A stretch of DNA of 64,000 nucleotides from positions 22,802,062 to 22,866,061 of the forward strand of contig OU612074.1 in assembly GCA_914767715.1 (NCBI GenBank), read 5' to 3'. The notes under the pieces were generated by a model. That model was given only the letters and a program-made list of their open reading frames with translations, made no database searches and was not told where the DNA came from. Of the stretch, positions 45,422 to 59,454 are shown piece after piece. Both the position numbers and the translations under genes were made by a program. The stretch's first letter is position 1; each line of letters begins with the position of its first letter. This DNA is from Membranipora membranacea (Eukaryota > Bryozoa > Gymnolaemata > Cheilostomatida > Membraniporidae).

Positions 45422-46077
45422 CTAATGAATAAATAATATAATACTAATAATGATATGAACTTCATTGAACTGATCAGTGCAGGGAAGCAAATAATATCAT
45501 GTTTCATAAAGGTTAAAACCCAATGACTATGAGACAAGGTAGTGAACAATGAAGAAAGGATGAAAACGGATGGACATGCCTATACACAAAAAATAACAAA
45601 ATTATGTCAGTTATATGACAATTAACAATATTAATTTGGTCCACAATGTGATTGATTACTGCCGTGTGTTACCCTCTATCGATCCGAGTCCCAGCTCATA
45701 TGTTTTTTTGTCGTCAAATCCCTCTATGATAGGCTACACCTTTTATGTTTTGGGCTCATCTTCGGCCCAAATTTTTTCAAACAACTTTTTTATATTCCTC
45801 AGTAAAAAAATTGTTTAAACTATTTTGTGAAGAAGAGAAAATTGGATACCAGCTGACAAATATTTCATAGACACCTGCAGCCAATATATATTAACAAGGT
45901 GACAAAGATTAAATCAGCTTTCATGATGTTTATTAAGTTTCATGATTTCTCTGTTATGAAAGCACTATGAGTTCCTCATTTCATGAATAGTATTGATAAA
46001 TTGGATTTTGGGAGGATGAGTAAGCAGAATTTTCACTTGTTGGATAGAAATCGCAAGGTTCAATCACATTCTTAATT

Positions 46078-46200
46078 ACAGACAGCCAAAAAGCAGGTGC
46101 CTGAAGGACGAGGCATCAATGTCTGAACCCACGACCTTCAACAGTTTGCATGCTGAAAATCGTCGCACTAACAAATCAAGCCCTCTCACTCCCAAAGTAC
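46078..46200 (-). repeat. tRNA-like SINE relic
   Basis: Minus strand, with a TTGAAGGTCGTGGGTTCAGAC module like the family 1 head. The unit B counterpart is 26,760-26,880. Confidence 0.45.
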
Positions 46201-46765
46201 GTTTATGACACGTTTTCCCAGCTAATAAAGCTCCGACTCTTGCAAAGCGTATGAATGAGTAACGTTGGGGTGCAGACCAGCACCTCATGCATCCGAATAT
46301 TTTAGTTTTCAGAGAAGGTGTAGCAAACTTCAGATTGAAATATGTAGCCTCTGTACTCAGCTTCAAGGAAACATATTATGTATGCCGGATATGTATCCTC
46401 TTTAGTTGCTGGTACTTTCATTTATGAATTACATTTAACAAAGGGTACACCAAGGGTACCAATGTAATATGGTCCCGTAAGACTGGAGCATATTTACCCT
46501 CTTTTCGGACAGAATAGACAACGGAGACACTCTCAGAATTATTGCAAAGCACACCCCCCCCCCAAGAAGAAAATTGGTGTCATTGATTCCATCAGATATT
46601 CGCCTTAATCCTACTATTTTTTTCAAGCTGTGACATCACGGAATAATTTTGGGAAAGTCATATCAGCTGAATCTTAAAGAAGCACGCTCAGCTGAAATCT
46701 GATTGACCGCCATACATGTTTAAATATGGTGACATTGCAACGCATGTACTCTGAACTGTACTTAC

Positions 46766-46797
46766 TTTGTGGTGGATGTACTGAATCGACCCTCCAT
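46766..46797 (-). CDS. Copy C exon 1, start codon exon
   Basis: MEGRFSTSTT plus two bases, GTAAGT donor, intact. The anchor exon it should join is deleted, so the nearest downstream exon is the broken exon 4. Confidence 0.6.
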
Positions 46798-49700
46798 CGC
46801 AAATTTTGGCTTGATAAAGTTCTTGTGACTGTATGCCTCCCTCAAGCTGTGTTTTTCTTTCAAGTGCTCTCCAAATACAGATTCTAACGTCTGCTTTCAT
46901 GGAGCCTAGGACACGCAGTATCTAACCTTTTGTCACCAAGCTGGTTTTCTCGTGCACCAATATTTGTAATTGATCAGATTTTTATTGTCACTTATTATTG
47001 TCAGATTTTTGCTTAGGAATAGCATCGTCATATCATAGTGACACAGTCAAATTATTCAATCACTGATCATCGTTTAGTTAGTGTTGATAGCAGAAAGAGC
47101 TCAGAAAATAACATTATATTTCAGTTGAGGTATTCTCTTGACGTCTGAGCTGTTACTTAAATTGCAAAATGTCGGTAAGAATGACTAGGCAAGACAGGGC
47201 ACTACTACTGAGCTGTTCTATAAGTTAGTTGAATTGCATTTTAAAATTTAAACCTCGAAGAATAAACTAGTCTCAGATGTCATTTTATGCAACAGAAAAT
47301 GCAACAGACAATGCAAAGTGTCGCTTTGAAAGATATCCAGAGAATCGAATCGCTTTAGGTCTGAGCACAACTCTCTCCATGGCTTGTTTGATATATATAT
47401 TTTTTTTTTTAATATGTATATATTCATATTCATATTTACAAAAATGAATACGTCAGAATAGCGCCATGACAGGCATTTAATAAGCAATTAAAACTTTGCC
47501 ATGAACTGTACCATCAATTCTCAATTTGGTTCGACTTACATTGACTTACTATAGCTTACTCATTACTGATTTCAATTAGGGCAAAATGTTTGTAGTTGTA
47601 GGATATCGACATCCCTTGATTGAAAAACTCTCAAGCTCTTTCAGGCCATTTTGACTGTTGTACTTCATAGTATAACCTCCGTTAATAACTCAACATTCAG
47701 ATTTTTGTAAGCAGGTAGAAATGTTCAATACTTTCCTGCTGTTTGCACTGCTATGACCAATTTACTACTTGACTTTGCCGAGCATTCTAGTAGTAATTGA
47801 AACCAAGATGGCTGTTGAGTGAATGCACAATCTGATAAGATAGTTATAAGTTGCAATAGATCTGCTCTCAGTTTCAATGAGTTAACTTGGTAATGGGGAG
47901 AAAAATATCTCACTAAACTAGATTATCTTTTGTTGTTGCTTTTTTGTATATATGTAGAAAAAAAATATTGTAGCTTGATCTGCGGATAATCTGCTGGAAA
48001 ATTTATCACAATTGATATCTATTTAAATATGTATATCGAACTTTATTTTGGTCAATACTCATTCGTTGAGATTTACCTTTACAGAATAGGTCTACTCAAA
48101 AATTTAAAAAGAAAAAACATCACAAAGATGTTAATGCACAGTTCATGATAGATATAATTTCGAAGATCTCTCATAATGTGAATTTGATTGAATTGATCGT
48201 TCCTTTCATAAAGGGTTATGAAGGGTTAATTTTGTTACTGGAAGTAGTATTTCTCACAGAACTGGAATTGTTACTGCTTTAAAAGGGTTTCTACCCCTAA
48301 TTTATGAATGTTATTGGAGTCATTATGATTGATGATGATTATCATTAGGGTTTCAATGTCAGAATCAACATGGCTTCTCTGGTTCAGAACAGGTGTTCTG
48401 ACTCTGATTGTGAGTGCAAAGGTTGGCCTCACAAAATATAACTATGACGTGGTCTTTGCTTCAGATTCGCCATTGGGTGTACCTCAGGGTTCTATTTTTT
48501 AACTTTCATAGCACCTTCTGTTGTAAATCAGGGATTTTTAGCTCATCAATTAATCATTTTGTCGTGAGAGAAAGTAGAGAACTAGAATATTACAACTTAA
48601 TCAAAAGCAAACACTAAAACACAATTTTAATTAGTCTGAATTACAATGCTTGTACAAAGTAGCAGGATTAAATCTTTACAATTGGCAAGACAGGACTCCG
48701 GTTTTTTCACATCCGCTTGACGAACATTTGCATCTGAAAGATCAACAGTAGGAGGTGGCTCAGTTGGTTAGAGCGCCGGACTTCACCACGCAAATTTTGA
48801 AAGTTATGGGTTCAAATCCCACTGCAGTCCATGTTCTACTGCCTGAAACTGAAACTGCAAACTGAGAGCGAATTGGCACAGATATTGCGGCCTCGCCATT
48901 AAAGCATTAATATTTCACCGCCCATGCCAAGGGATTGGCGAATGATATGACATCCGATTTTCAAACAACAGAATTTATAATAAATAATTGAGACATCTGT
49001 AAAATGTACTTTAGTAGATCACCCACATTGCTCTGGAAGTTTTCATCCATTGCACACACCATTTTTTTAGGTTTACCGATATATTTTCTTCTCCATCAAG
49101 CTGCGTTTACCACGCAAGGGTAAGCTGAAATGGATAAACGTAAGATAAAGATAAATACATATCCTTTTTTCTCATCTGGATAAATCAAAAGGCCGGTAAT
49201 AACTCATTTTCATATTATATTGCGATGATATTGTATAGTTTAGAGCCTCAACCATTGCGCACATTACTTTTACACTCGAATACCAATTTGCACCTGTACA
49301 GTTTGTAATTATCATGACGTTTTTAGGAATGACTCTGCCTTATGGAGACACTTGGCTAAATGCCAAATAAATTCAATGTTTGTGAGAATTAACACAGGAA
49401 AGTGACAAGCAAAAACAGAATTGCTGGCACAGGTGCAACAAAGCAAGTTGTGTATGCAATCTTTTATGAATCCCGCACACAAACTAGGAAAGAATAACTG
49501 CAACCGAATTGGCTCTAAACTAGTGAGAAAACGGATGCGTGTGTCATTTATTTTTTTCCGTTAACAGTCTGATGTTATTTATAGTCAGAACGCACCTTTG
49601 CTCTAGTTATCTGAGAAAATTAGAGGAACTCAAAATGTATCTAGATATAGCATGCCTCCGGTATGCCAATAAGATCTTAGCTGATGACCATCATATTCTT

Positions 49701-49975
49701 CACTGTTACATACCCGGTCGGCCTAGCACTCACAGTCGCAGAACTATTCCACCAAAAAGTAGAACTGCACACTTGGGGAAGAATCTGTTCTTTAGATATT
49801 TTTGAATTATTTTCCGTGCAATTTCCTGACTAGAGAGCAATTTTTTAGATTATTTTATAGATTTATTCTTCTTAGTTATTAACTTCATCTTGATGTCTAC
49901 ACAAGATCTCATTTGTTTTGACAGAACATTGATCAGTGAAATAAAGTGCATATATGATATAATATAATAAAAGTA
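46798..49975. other. Paralogous non-coding stretch of unit C
   Basis: Collinear with unit B 29,627-32,690. The anchor-exon relic is at 47,723-47,790, and a family 1 SINE at 48,748-48,955 (A box GGTGGCTCAGTTGGTTAGAG). No intact gene. Confidence 0.45.
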
Positions 49976-49979
49976 AATA

Positions 49980-50115
49980 CACCATACCATAAGTAAGTAC
50001 CGTACCATACGTGAGTACCATATGTAAGTACCAGATGTAAGTACTATATGTCAGTATCATACGTAAGTACCATACTTAAGTACCATACGTAAGTACCATA
50101 AGTAAGTACCATACC
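49980..50115. repeat. 13-bp minisatellite in unit C
   Basis: About ten copies of the CATACGTAAGTAC unit. The array ends at a deletion junction that joins it to sequence matching A 13,575. Confidence 0.85.
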
Positions 50116-50569
50116 GTACTTTTAAGCCTTAGCCTAGCTGATTAAACAGAGGAATAGCGCCCATGTTTTCAATACACGCGATGGCTTAAAAATGCACACA
50201 TTGATGCATAACCCTTACTCAGGAACCTATGGGTTCAACATTAAAACATTAGTAGTTGGTTTGAAAAGGGGGGCTGTTTTTCCTGAATTCTTATTTCCTT
50301 TAATGAAAACATCAGCCTTTCTATGTGTAAGCCTAAGCTGTGACTCGAGGGATACGAGCAGAGGAAAGCGAGGTCATTGTAATTGTAATCAGTGCTGGCA
50401 TGAAAACTTGATAATGTGATTATTAGATAATAATAATAGGCTATAAAGAAGGAAAAAAGAAAAACATGATCATTGTATAATCTGCACTTAACTAACTTAT
50501 AAAAGTCAATTAGCTATTCTTTAAAGAACCTTAAACTGCATTAATAATTTGATTTAATTGATATCGGTG

Positions 50570-50965
50570 AAGCTGCACTTACATTAGGCCATCTCCGTCA
50601 GCTGGCCACCAACTCAAGACTGAGCAGTCTTTAACCCCAAGTCAGAGCCAGAGTCTGAGACTGGCATGTGTTTACATAGCACCGGCTTAGGCAATGTCAG
50701 TCTCAGAGTAATGTAAACAGAAAATAAATGTGAGTGATAGAACAAATGGCAGTATTATGATCGCTTAATTAGGAATTTGTATTAAGACGGGCAGTCTTGA
50801 GACTGCAAAACGAGCACTGCTCGAATTGCCAGACCCGTCTTAAAAGCCGGTCGGTCAGTCAACAGTTTTTTGTCATTCGCACTACACAGTCTCAGCCTCC
50901 GTCTTAGCAAATTGTCGGTCAGACTCAAGACTGGGCCAAAGGAAGGCCTAATGTAAACGCAGCTT
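50570..50965. repeat. MITE-like element (unit C)
   Basis: Inverted termini AAGCTGCACTTACATTAGGCC and GGCCTAATGTAAACGCAGCTT, as in the other two units. Confidence 0.65.
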
Positions 50966-53755
50966 AAGTCCCAAAATCACGGCAAAATGATTAATGAATC
51001 GTTGAGTGTTTTACTGTTTATTTCGATTTTATTTCGGCATTTTGTGCTAAATTTCCATCAAATCCAACAGCATAAAGTAAAAGGACTTTGGAATATAAGG
51101 GTCTTGTGACGGCTAAATCATCGCATTTATTCTTCTCGGCAACCTGGATCAATCAAAGCCAAAAATACACCGGCCCTGCTTGTGTAGTCAATCATAATTT
51201 AACATCCCATTGGGTAAGGCCCAGGAAGGCAGGGGGCGGGCATTGAGCAGACAGGATTATGTCTGATAAAATTGCCGACGCTTCAGGGATAAGTGCATCC
51301 TCCTGTTGATAATCTCTTGATTAATATTGGAAGTTGATAGACAAGTGATTTATTGTAGGGTGGAAGGGGTCAATGCACTTTCTCCAGTCAAACGGGTTCC
51401 AAAGAACAACCTGCATCAGAGACATTATCCTGCCGTATTCAAACCTCACATCAAAATTGTTGTGCTAATTGATTATTTTATGATATGCTTTTCCTCATTG
51501 AATACTGATCGCTCTTTGTCAGTTGCCAAAATAATAATACTATACCATTGTCATTTTGTTTTGTTGTGCTTGTGACGTGAGAGAAGAGTATTTTTACATC
51601 GGCTTATGTTTTCTCTATGTTGTAGACTATTCAATGGATATGAAAAACCAGGGAAACGTTCCCAGCAAGGGGATTGAGAAAAAGACCTTTAACTTTTCCT
51701 GGTCAATCCATGTATGCTGCTCTGGCTCATCCTGAATTGCAGGCTTGCCACACAGCAGGAAACAGTACAAAGAATGTGAGTTCCCAATATAAAACATTAC
51801 AAGTTTCCCCAAAAAAACTGTCAGGCCCCAATTCCCATAGACTTTAAGCCGCCAAATCAAATTTAATAAACAAACTTAAACGTTATCATTATGTATTGCC
51901 AAGTAGGCCTAAGTGATTCATACAATATTGAAGATATCTACCAGGAAACAAGTGAGAGGCCTGTGCTCAATTACAAGGATAATATGACATAATAGGACTG
52001 AACAGGAAAAGATGAAAGTACTGGGGACTCAGTCTAAATATCAGCTCACAATCCCCCAATAGGGATTTTTCCAAGAGATTCAGACTTCTGCAGAGTATTC
52101 CCTCTTACACGACAGACACTAACTACTGAAATGTGATGCCTTATATTTGTCTTGTCCACTGGATGGGACTGAAAACAAACAAACAAACAAACAAATTTCT
52201 ACCTTTGGCACTTCTGCCCTGATGAAGTTATTTTTTGGAAATGAAAAATTCTCTAGTAAATCAGTAAGAGTAAATCGAAGAGAATTTGACCCGTAGGAAG
52301 TACCTCATTTAAAATATATAACTGGTTATTCACACGATAACGCTTGCAGTGTACACATGAGAAATGAGATATCAAGGGGCATTAACTGACTTCCGCTTCT
52401 GCCGAATGACATTTTTTGACGCGAATACAAATAGCATGATGAATCAAACAATTATGCCAAATAGGCGACGTGGCGGTTTTCACACAATGCCTTCAAGGGC
52501 AATTGATGCGGATGATCCGGGTTCGAGTCCCGGCCGTGGCAGATGTTTTTCATTTTCAAAATCAAAATTGGACCACTCATTCGAGGCATGGAACAATAGT
52601 GAATGACATGCAAGCCTGGTTTAAAAAGCAAAAATACAACCAATATAATTGTTGTGTATCTGAGAAGCCTTTATTATGTCTATCAAACTCAACTCTCTCC
52701 ATTAGATTGAAAGGTTTATTACTTTAAACGGTGTTGCCACTAGTCTTTGTCTAACATTTTAACACTATCTGTACTAGTGCCAACACCTACTAGGCAACAA
52801 CCATCTGAGCGTGAGAAAGAAAAATGCCAAAATTTGTTCCTGTACATCATATAACTGAGATCGCTGAGAATGATATAGTATAACATCAAGAGCTCCTTTG
52901 TAGACAGGTAATGAATATATACCAGGCTTACAATAGTTCATTAACCTCTGCCTCCCTCAGCCCACCTACCATAACATTCAGAGCTAACTTCATGCTCAGA
53001 GCATCTTTGGCTAACAAATAGAAATAGCTGAGAGCCATTCACTCTCAATAATCACAAGGAGCGTAGTTTAGACTATGGCAATAATCGGTACTCATACTAC
53101 TTGCTGTGACACCAAGTTTGAGTTTTTTTAGCATAATTAACATAATTATAAACTTTGAGAAAACCTCAATAAATAAATAAATAAATAATCCACTCAGCAT
53201 ATTTTCAGTAGTCAGTGGTTCTGTGGAAAATATGGCCTCATTCACATATCAGTTCTCTCCACTTAGGCATGTAGGACAATTGATACAAAGTAATTCCTCG
53301 CTAAACTAGTGAGCGATGTTGTACATTTTTATTAGTAGCACAGTTTTCTGATAATTCTCCTAGCATAGTTTAACTGATGTATTCTATTTATGCAGTTGCT
53401 GCCAATAATAAAAGATTGCACAAAATATAACGTAGGGTATGGTACAACACAGAAGAGTTGAACATAAGTATTTTGTCGGGTCATCATACTCATAACTAAG
53501 AGTTTTCTGTGTTTACAAAAAATGTGAGCAGACAATTCGAATGGAATGCTTTCAATTTCCATCATGACGAAAAGAAAAAGATTTGCCCCGGTGGGGATTC
53601 GAACCTGGGTCTCCCACGTTATAGACTTCGATGCTACCTTGCACAGCAATAGCTATTCATTACAGGAGATCTTGCCTGGTCATCTAAATACAAAATCATT
53701 GAATACAATGTCAATCCAGTTATATAATAATGACTAGAACTGTAAAGGCTTATAC
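50966..53755. other. Paralogous non-coding stretch of unit C
   Basis: Matches A 14,376-17,390 minus about 260 bp. Carries tRNA-like relics at 52,462-52,620 (plus; CCGGGTTCGAGTCCCGG) and 53,575-53,650 (minus; GGTTCGAATCCCC). Confidence 0.45.
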
Positions 53756-53756
53756 T

Positions 53757-55595
53757 ATATATACTTTTATTGTCATTCTACATATATACGTATAGCTACA
53801 AATTGTGTCCTATCTGTTAGGAAAGATTTTATGAGAGAGTGCAGTTGTCCCGTTATACCGTACATTGTCAATTTTTTCAGAAGAATTTTATGGTCGACGC
53901 AGTCAAAAGCTTTTTTGAAATCCAAAAACATCATAGCAACAAAGTGACCATCTGATCTTGCTGACAAACAGTCAGAAATGAGTATGTAGGGAATCAACAC
54001 AGGAATAACCTTCTCTTAATCCGCATTGTAATTTGTGAAGAAGTTTTTTGTGGTGAGATATTTTTGGATTTGGGAATTCACATGTTTCTCAAAAATCTTA
54101 GATAGCACAGGAAGTATTGATATAGGGCGATAATTAGATGGATCTTTGATATCTCCACCCTTATGAATAGGAATTACTCTTGTGGTTTTCCACTGTGGAG
54201 GAAATAGACCCTCTATTAATGCTCTATTGAACATGTCAGTTACAATGTCGCATATGTAAGGCCATTTTTTCTTCAAAACCTTAACGGATATACCATCATG
54301 ACCAGTTGCTTTATTGTCAGAAATGTTTTTTAGATATTTGAAACAAATTTCTGGAGTAAAGCGAGTCAATTGAAAAACATTTGGGTTGTCACTGGTCTAA
54401 TCATGTTATATTCATGGGAATCAGGGATGTCTTTGGTTATGGATTTTGCAATCGATGTAAAGTGTCTGTTCAATTCATCAGGGAATAAACCACCAATATA
54501 GACCATCGGTGAAATTTTAGTTTGATTGATTCCTAAAGCTTCCCAAACAGGTTCGGTGTTATTTTTGTTATTTTTAATTATATCTGAAATAAGCAATTTT
54601 TTCTTGTTCTTAATCAAATTTGTAACATAATTGCGTTGAATTTTGTATTCTTCCCATTCGCCCTCTCTCTTCAATCTATCACGCAAATGCATGTTTGATT
54701 TTACCTCATCATCTAACCATTTGGGCAGTTGAGCAGTTTTTACAAATCTTTTCTTGGTGATGACAAGTCTTTTGATTAATGAACTATATGTGTCATTAAA
54801 TCTTGCATACATACAGTCTACAGTATTCTCACACAATACATCATTAAAGTGACGACCTGAAAAAAGGTCATGTATATTCTGGTTTGTAAATTTGGAATAG
54901 TCATTGAATTCAAATGATGTTTTTTGTGCTTTTACCTTTAATGTAGAAAATAAAATTTTAATGAAAACTAAGTAATGATCACTCATTCCATATTTTATAA
55001 TTCCACTCTCTGACATATCTGAGGGCAGATTTGTGTATATGTGATCGATCAGGGTGCTGGATGTTCCTGTAACTCTTGTTGGCTCCGAGATCAATTGACG
55101 GAAGGAAAAAGATTTAACAATATTCAACCACTTTCTGTTGCTTCTTTGTTCAAGGATTTTGATGTTAAAATCTCCAAGTATAATCATTTCATTATACAGT
55201 GAAAAAGCTTATTTAAAGTGTACGTGAGCAAGATCATACCATGCGGACTTGGAGTTGGGAGGCCTGTATATAAGTGAGACTGAACAACTTTTATTTGTAC
55301 TTGGCGTTACTTTGATAGTTATAGACTCAGGCATGCTATTGTCAAAATCAGCAAGATGTTCGAATTGCACGGATTCATGTATGTAGACAATGAGACCACC
55401 ACCGTAACCATATCCCCGATCTCTCCTATTCACCTGATAACCTGGCACCGCATAAATACCAACACCATCATGCTCATTCAAAAATAGTTCTGCTAATCCT
55501 AGAATTGCAAATTTACGTTGATGCAAAATTGATTTTATCTCCTCTATTTTGCTGGTGATTCCACGGACATTCAAAAATGCAAATTCAGGATTCAT
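53757..55595 (-). pseudogene. LINE ORF2 fragment: endonuclease and partial reverse transcriptase (unit C)
   Basis: Same fragment as 17,395-19,245. Endonuclease: FAFLNVRGITSK, LGLAELFLNE, IILGDFNIKIL, GMSDHYLV. Reverse transcriptase: NKATGHDGIS, VIPIHKGGDIKDPSNYRPIS, and motif [16 protein letters not shown], which is intact here. A frameshift at about 55,200, an out-of-frame joint at 54,366 and another near 54,010 break it. It stops after [10 protein letters not shown], before motif B and YADD, at the same point as unit A. The shared truncation shows both descend from one insertion that was duplicated. Confidence 0.8.
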
Positions 55596-55788
55596 TATCT
55601 CATTTGCTCAAAGTGACATTTAACATTTTGTGATTGGAGACAAATGCCATTTTTAATAGAAAAAAAGGAAATCTTCATGAGAATGGAACTTAATTTTGAA
55701 CATTCTCATTGGTTTGCCCTCCTTAAAAATCCTTTCTGATGTAGCATGAGGGTAGAGCACTTTTATATCATTTATTACAGTGCTGTCC

Positions 55789-56130
55789 TCAGCGTCTAGT
55801 GGGACACCTTTCAACATACACATATTTTCTGACAGGGACCTCGGGTCGATTGTTTGGCGTATACTTGATCCATAGATCAGTGTTCCATTTGCGTAGGATG
55901 TTGTTTCTAGTTTCTTGGTGGTTGAACTGTATCATAATTTTGGGTTTGTTTGTATTGAAGTTATATCTGGTAACCTTTTCTATTATGATTGGCCCAAAGG
56001 TTTTGTTGAGGGTGCGTCTGATGGTATCTTGGTTAGGGTTGCTGTAGGTCATGGAGTCCTTCTTACTATCTATGACAAGATTGTCTATAGGGCGGAAACT
56101 GTTGTCTATTTTTTATTCTTTTGGGGGTGT
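55789..56130 (-). pseudogene. LINE ORF1-like fragment (unit C)
   Basis: Minus-strand open frame with SNPNQDTIRRTLNKTFGP, KPKIMIQFNHQETRNNILRK and VPVRKYVYVERCP. It lies upstream of the endonuclease ORF, as expected for LINE ORF1. Similarity to RNA-binding ORF1 C-termini is by pattern only. The plus-strand ORFs here are its shadows. Confidence 0.5.
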
Positions 56131-56279
56131 GTTCTCATGCTGGTTCGATTGTTGTTGTTCGTTGAGGAAGTTGATGGCAGATTAATTTTCTGATGATTAT
56201 AGTTAGCCCAGTGTTGTGCTGATGCTGTTTGATCGTTGGGAGAAACTTTTTCATGTGGTGAGGAATTTGAAAAATTGTG

Positions 56280-58789
56280 TTTCTGGCTACGTCTTCAATG
56301 GAATAACATCCTTGGAGGACTTGCATACAACTGCAACATGACTTAGGATATTAGTAGAGTTTTACACAACACAAGCGACCCTCACAATGAATCAGCTGTC
56401 AGACTTTTAAACACACTGTCAGCATCTACCTTACTTCTCCTGTACCCTACTGGCTGATCCTAATCGCTGCATGGAGTCAGCACTCAGCGACAGGAATTAA
56501 CATGTCAAGACTTGACTCAAGAACTAGGCTCTTCCTTTTGTTCTAGGGAGCCCAGTTGCCAGCTGCCTGCTGGTTTTAGCAATTTACATGCCACCCCAAA
56601 GGCCAGTGTCAGTGTCAACAACAATATTAGTTGGCGGTTTATCAAATATTAGTTTTTTTTGGATTCATGAATTAATTGTTTATACAAATTTGGTTAGATT
56701 CTAGCTCATGTATTCACTTAGCCTGCTACTCTGGGATTTAGATAATGATTTTTGCAAGGTTATCTCAAAGGCACCATCATATCGATAAGGTAGCACCAAA
56801 ATTATCAAACAGACTATGCAAACTATTTTTGCTAAACGTCCATCAGAAGCTGAGCTTTAGTTTCATCACACCAGCCATCAATCACAACCATCCCATGTCA
56901 CTTTTGTGACCATCATACAAAATCTTAGCTAGTGAATGGTCTTTTTTTTGTTGCAGATAAATCAGGAAGTGCTATGCTGAAAATCTTTCCTGAACAACAA
57001 GCATTGATTGGTAATCTACAAAAGTGCAAAGAACCCAAGTTATCCGCCTGGGGTTTGAGGGCGGTGCAAGGCCCCAACATGGTCCTAGCAAAGATGATGA
57101 TCTGACAGCGTTTCTTGCCAATAGGAAGGGCTAAAACGTATATTGACCCCAAATAGTTTTATGTTTGTACTAGTACAAAAATATCAACCCAAGGTGAAAT
57201 ACAATACACATACACATGCGTGTTATTATTTGTGCAGGCAATGTTTCAATATTTGATCGTTTTGAATGTCTCTACTGTGAAACCCATGCCTAGATGCTAA
57301 AACTTCCAAAATAATGTCTTTTGGCAATGACCAATCACACATGATAGGAAAGGTCTACAAACTGGATTACTGATGGATCTGTGAATGATGCATGTAATAT
57401 ATACCAGGCAAGAACCCCACCTGCTTCATTGTCAAGTTAATGTGAGAAATATAAACCAATGCAATAAAACTTTCCTTCATCCAAAAAATTCTAGTAACAC
57501 AAAATGAAAATAATATACTCGATAATTTTGACTCCTATTTCAATTTGATCCTGCTTTTTGGAATTTGGGTTGTTTTGGACCTGCACTGTTTCAGATTTTC
57601 TAATCAATACATTACTGTTGCCCAAAATTTGTTAAGAGTACAATTAGGAATTGAATGAAATCATGAATAAAATAAACTTCATATTAGGCGCATTGAGACC
57701 AAAGGCCCACACCTCACCCTCTCCCTTACACTCAGGCTGTTTGAGTCGGCAATGAGAATATTGCTACAAGGCCTAACAAAACACAAATAGACTCTTGCTC
57801 ATAGCTAGACACCTTAGTTGGGTGGTGGTTTGCCTACTTCTCATATGATGCATATTTTACAGCAAGCCCACGCAATTCCTTATCTCCAAATAAGATAAAT
57901 ATTTGAATCTTGACCTTCGAACCTCCACCTTGAACCTCAAATTTCACCTGGTAATGCAAACAAAGGGTAAATATAATAAATTAGCACCCTGATCATAGAG
58001 TTACCGATATTTCTAAGCAAATGAGAAAAATTAATGGCTGTCTATTTGTATACAAAGTCTATCCTTTTATATTGTTGACCAGAGTTTAGTGTGTGATGGG
58101 GTGATGTGGAGGTTGTTCTTGAGAAGGCCTGGACACAGCACTCATAGCTTCTTGATGCAAATTTTTGCGTAGGGTGACAGCGGTGGAATGGAATACGCTT
58201 GTTGGATAGTAGTGGACAGCTCCGTAGAACGATTCACAAGCTTGTGTCATCAACCCTGACTTCTTTGTTATGATTGAGATTTAGATTTAGATAATTAGAT
58301 AGCAGGGGCGGGGTTTGTCTGCACTTTATTCACTTTGTATCTTGCAATAAATTTCAAAACAGAGAGGCAAAAAAACTTTTTTTCATTTGAATGAACAAAA
58401 CCTTTTGACCACTAGTAAAATTAAAACAAAACACATATGACATTTGTGACTGTTATAGGTTTAATCTCCTGATCAATAATTGATCTATGCTCTTTCTGGT
58501 GGAAATGAATGAGGCAAAAAATTTTTTTTAAATACCTGTTGAGATAAGTATCAAGGATTTTCCTGTTAGAGTATATATGACTAAATCAACACGGAATAAA
58601 ATTAATACTCGATAATCACTGCAGATGATAACAGCATTGGTATAATATTTCTACAGTTGCTATTGATGACCTGTGAACAGTAACTCCTTGCGGCTATGAG
58701 AATTTTTACTGTTGATGACCGATGAATCATAACTCAAGCGCATCTATCATATAATATTTCCGCTTTAACTGATTACGTTGTCGCAAGTT
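56280..58789. other. End of unit C and 3' flank of copy D
   Basis: 56,280-57,075 matches A 20,150-20,870. 57,435-57,787 matches 41,335-41,676, which marks where the deletion in the copy C gene starts. A diverged dispersed repeat lies at 58,085-58,260. No ORF with known motifs. Confidence 0.45.
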
Positions 58790-58881
58790 CTACCAGACTG
58801 TACATTTCTCTACTGGGTTCATCACAGAACCGACAGGGCAGCTGAATACTTTGGAGAACTCATCATTATTTGATAAGGGCT
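58790..58881 (-). CDS. Copy D exon 19, last coding exon
   Basis: 92 nt from acceptor TTTTACAG to TAG at 58,790-58,792. EPLSNNDEFSKVFSCPVGSV then MNPVEKCTVW-stop, the typical M13 C-terminus with both Cys and the final Trp. Open. Confidence 0.85.
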
Positions 58882-59454
58882 CTGTAAAAGGAATGGGCAT
58901 GATACAAGACATCGATACATAGATTCATTTTATTTTTAATTATAGTTAGTAATATTTTGCCACAGCCTCTTGATTAAGAGTTGTCTGATTCTTAGAAGAG
59001 GTAAGTTGGTGATCAATGAATTATTGTAAGAGACAATTATACTCTGAGTATTCAGTTGTCATACTTGATAGGTCAGTTTAAATATCTATATTGCTTTTTT
59101 GACTGAACTTTTTTGTGGGTAAAATCCAACCAAGGTTCGAGGGGAGAGTGTGTTGGGACAATAACTTTTGAAAGTTACCCAGTGGGGCTTCAAACAAGGT
59201 TTTCTACAACACCAATAGCCTGGCAGTGAATAGTAGGCCTCATCTCACCATCCAAGGGAAAGACGGGTTGATGGTGATTATGAGCACGCCTGGTTTTTAA
59301 CTACATGAAGTCATGCACACGTATCCAAGAAGCTCATTCGATCTGATCTTTGCCAAACTACGTAACCCGACGTAAATGTTTGGGTTATCGACTCTACTTG
59401 TTATTTGAACTAGCATGAACTAATGTCAGATTTAGTTAACATACCTCCATTTAC

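Larger units (their letters stand above)
41902..46797 (-). pseudogene. Copy C, M13 neprilysin-like gene, multiply broken
   Basis: Exon remains on the minus strand: exon 1 46,766-46,797; exon 4 45,243-45,421; exon 5 44,594-44,677; exon 6 43,853-44,055; exon 7 43,493-43,672; exon 8 42,973-43,056; the first part of exon 9 to 42,119; exon 12 41,902-41,979. The anchor exon and exon 3 are deleted (junction near 46,222). Exon 4 carries a (GGAT)7 expansion and a stop. Exon 6 has a stop at 43,880-43,882. Exon 9 is fused into intron 11 near 42,070. All catalytic exons after exon 12 are deleted (junction near 41,676). Exon 4 keeps the conserved Cys (DPCNDFYQY) that copy B has lost. A clear pseudogene. 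Confidence 0.85.
42070..57075. repeat. Paralogous tandem unit C
   Basis: This is the third copy. It is collinear with A and B but lacks the segments homologous to B 26,923-29,073 (anchor exon and exon 3), A 11,850-13,575 and A 14,990-15,250. It keeps the same LINE fragment as unit A. At about 57,075 it runs into the single-copy stretch with the 3' half of the protease gene. Confidence 0.8.

Noticed and set aside
55799-56193. Plus-strand ORFs of 82 and 92 codons (also 19,568-19,816)
   Set aside because: Antisense to the LINE ORF1-like frame; no plausible composition or motif.
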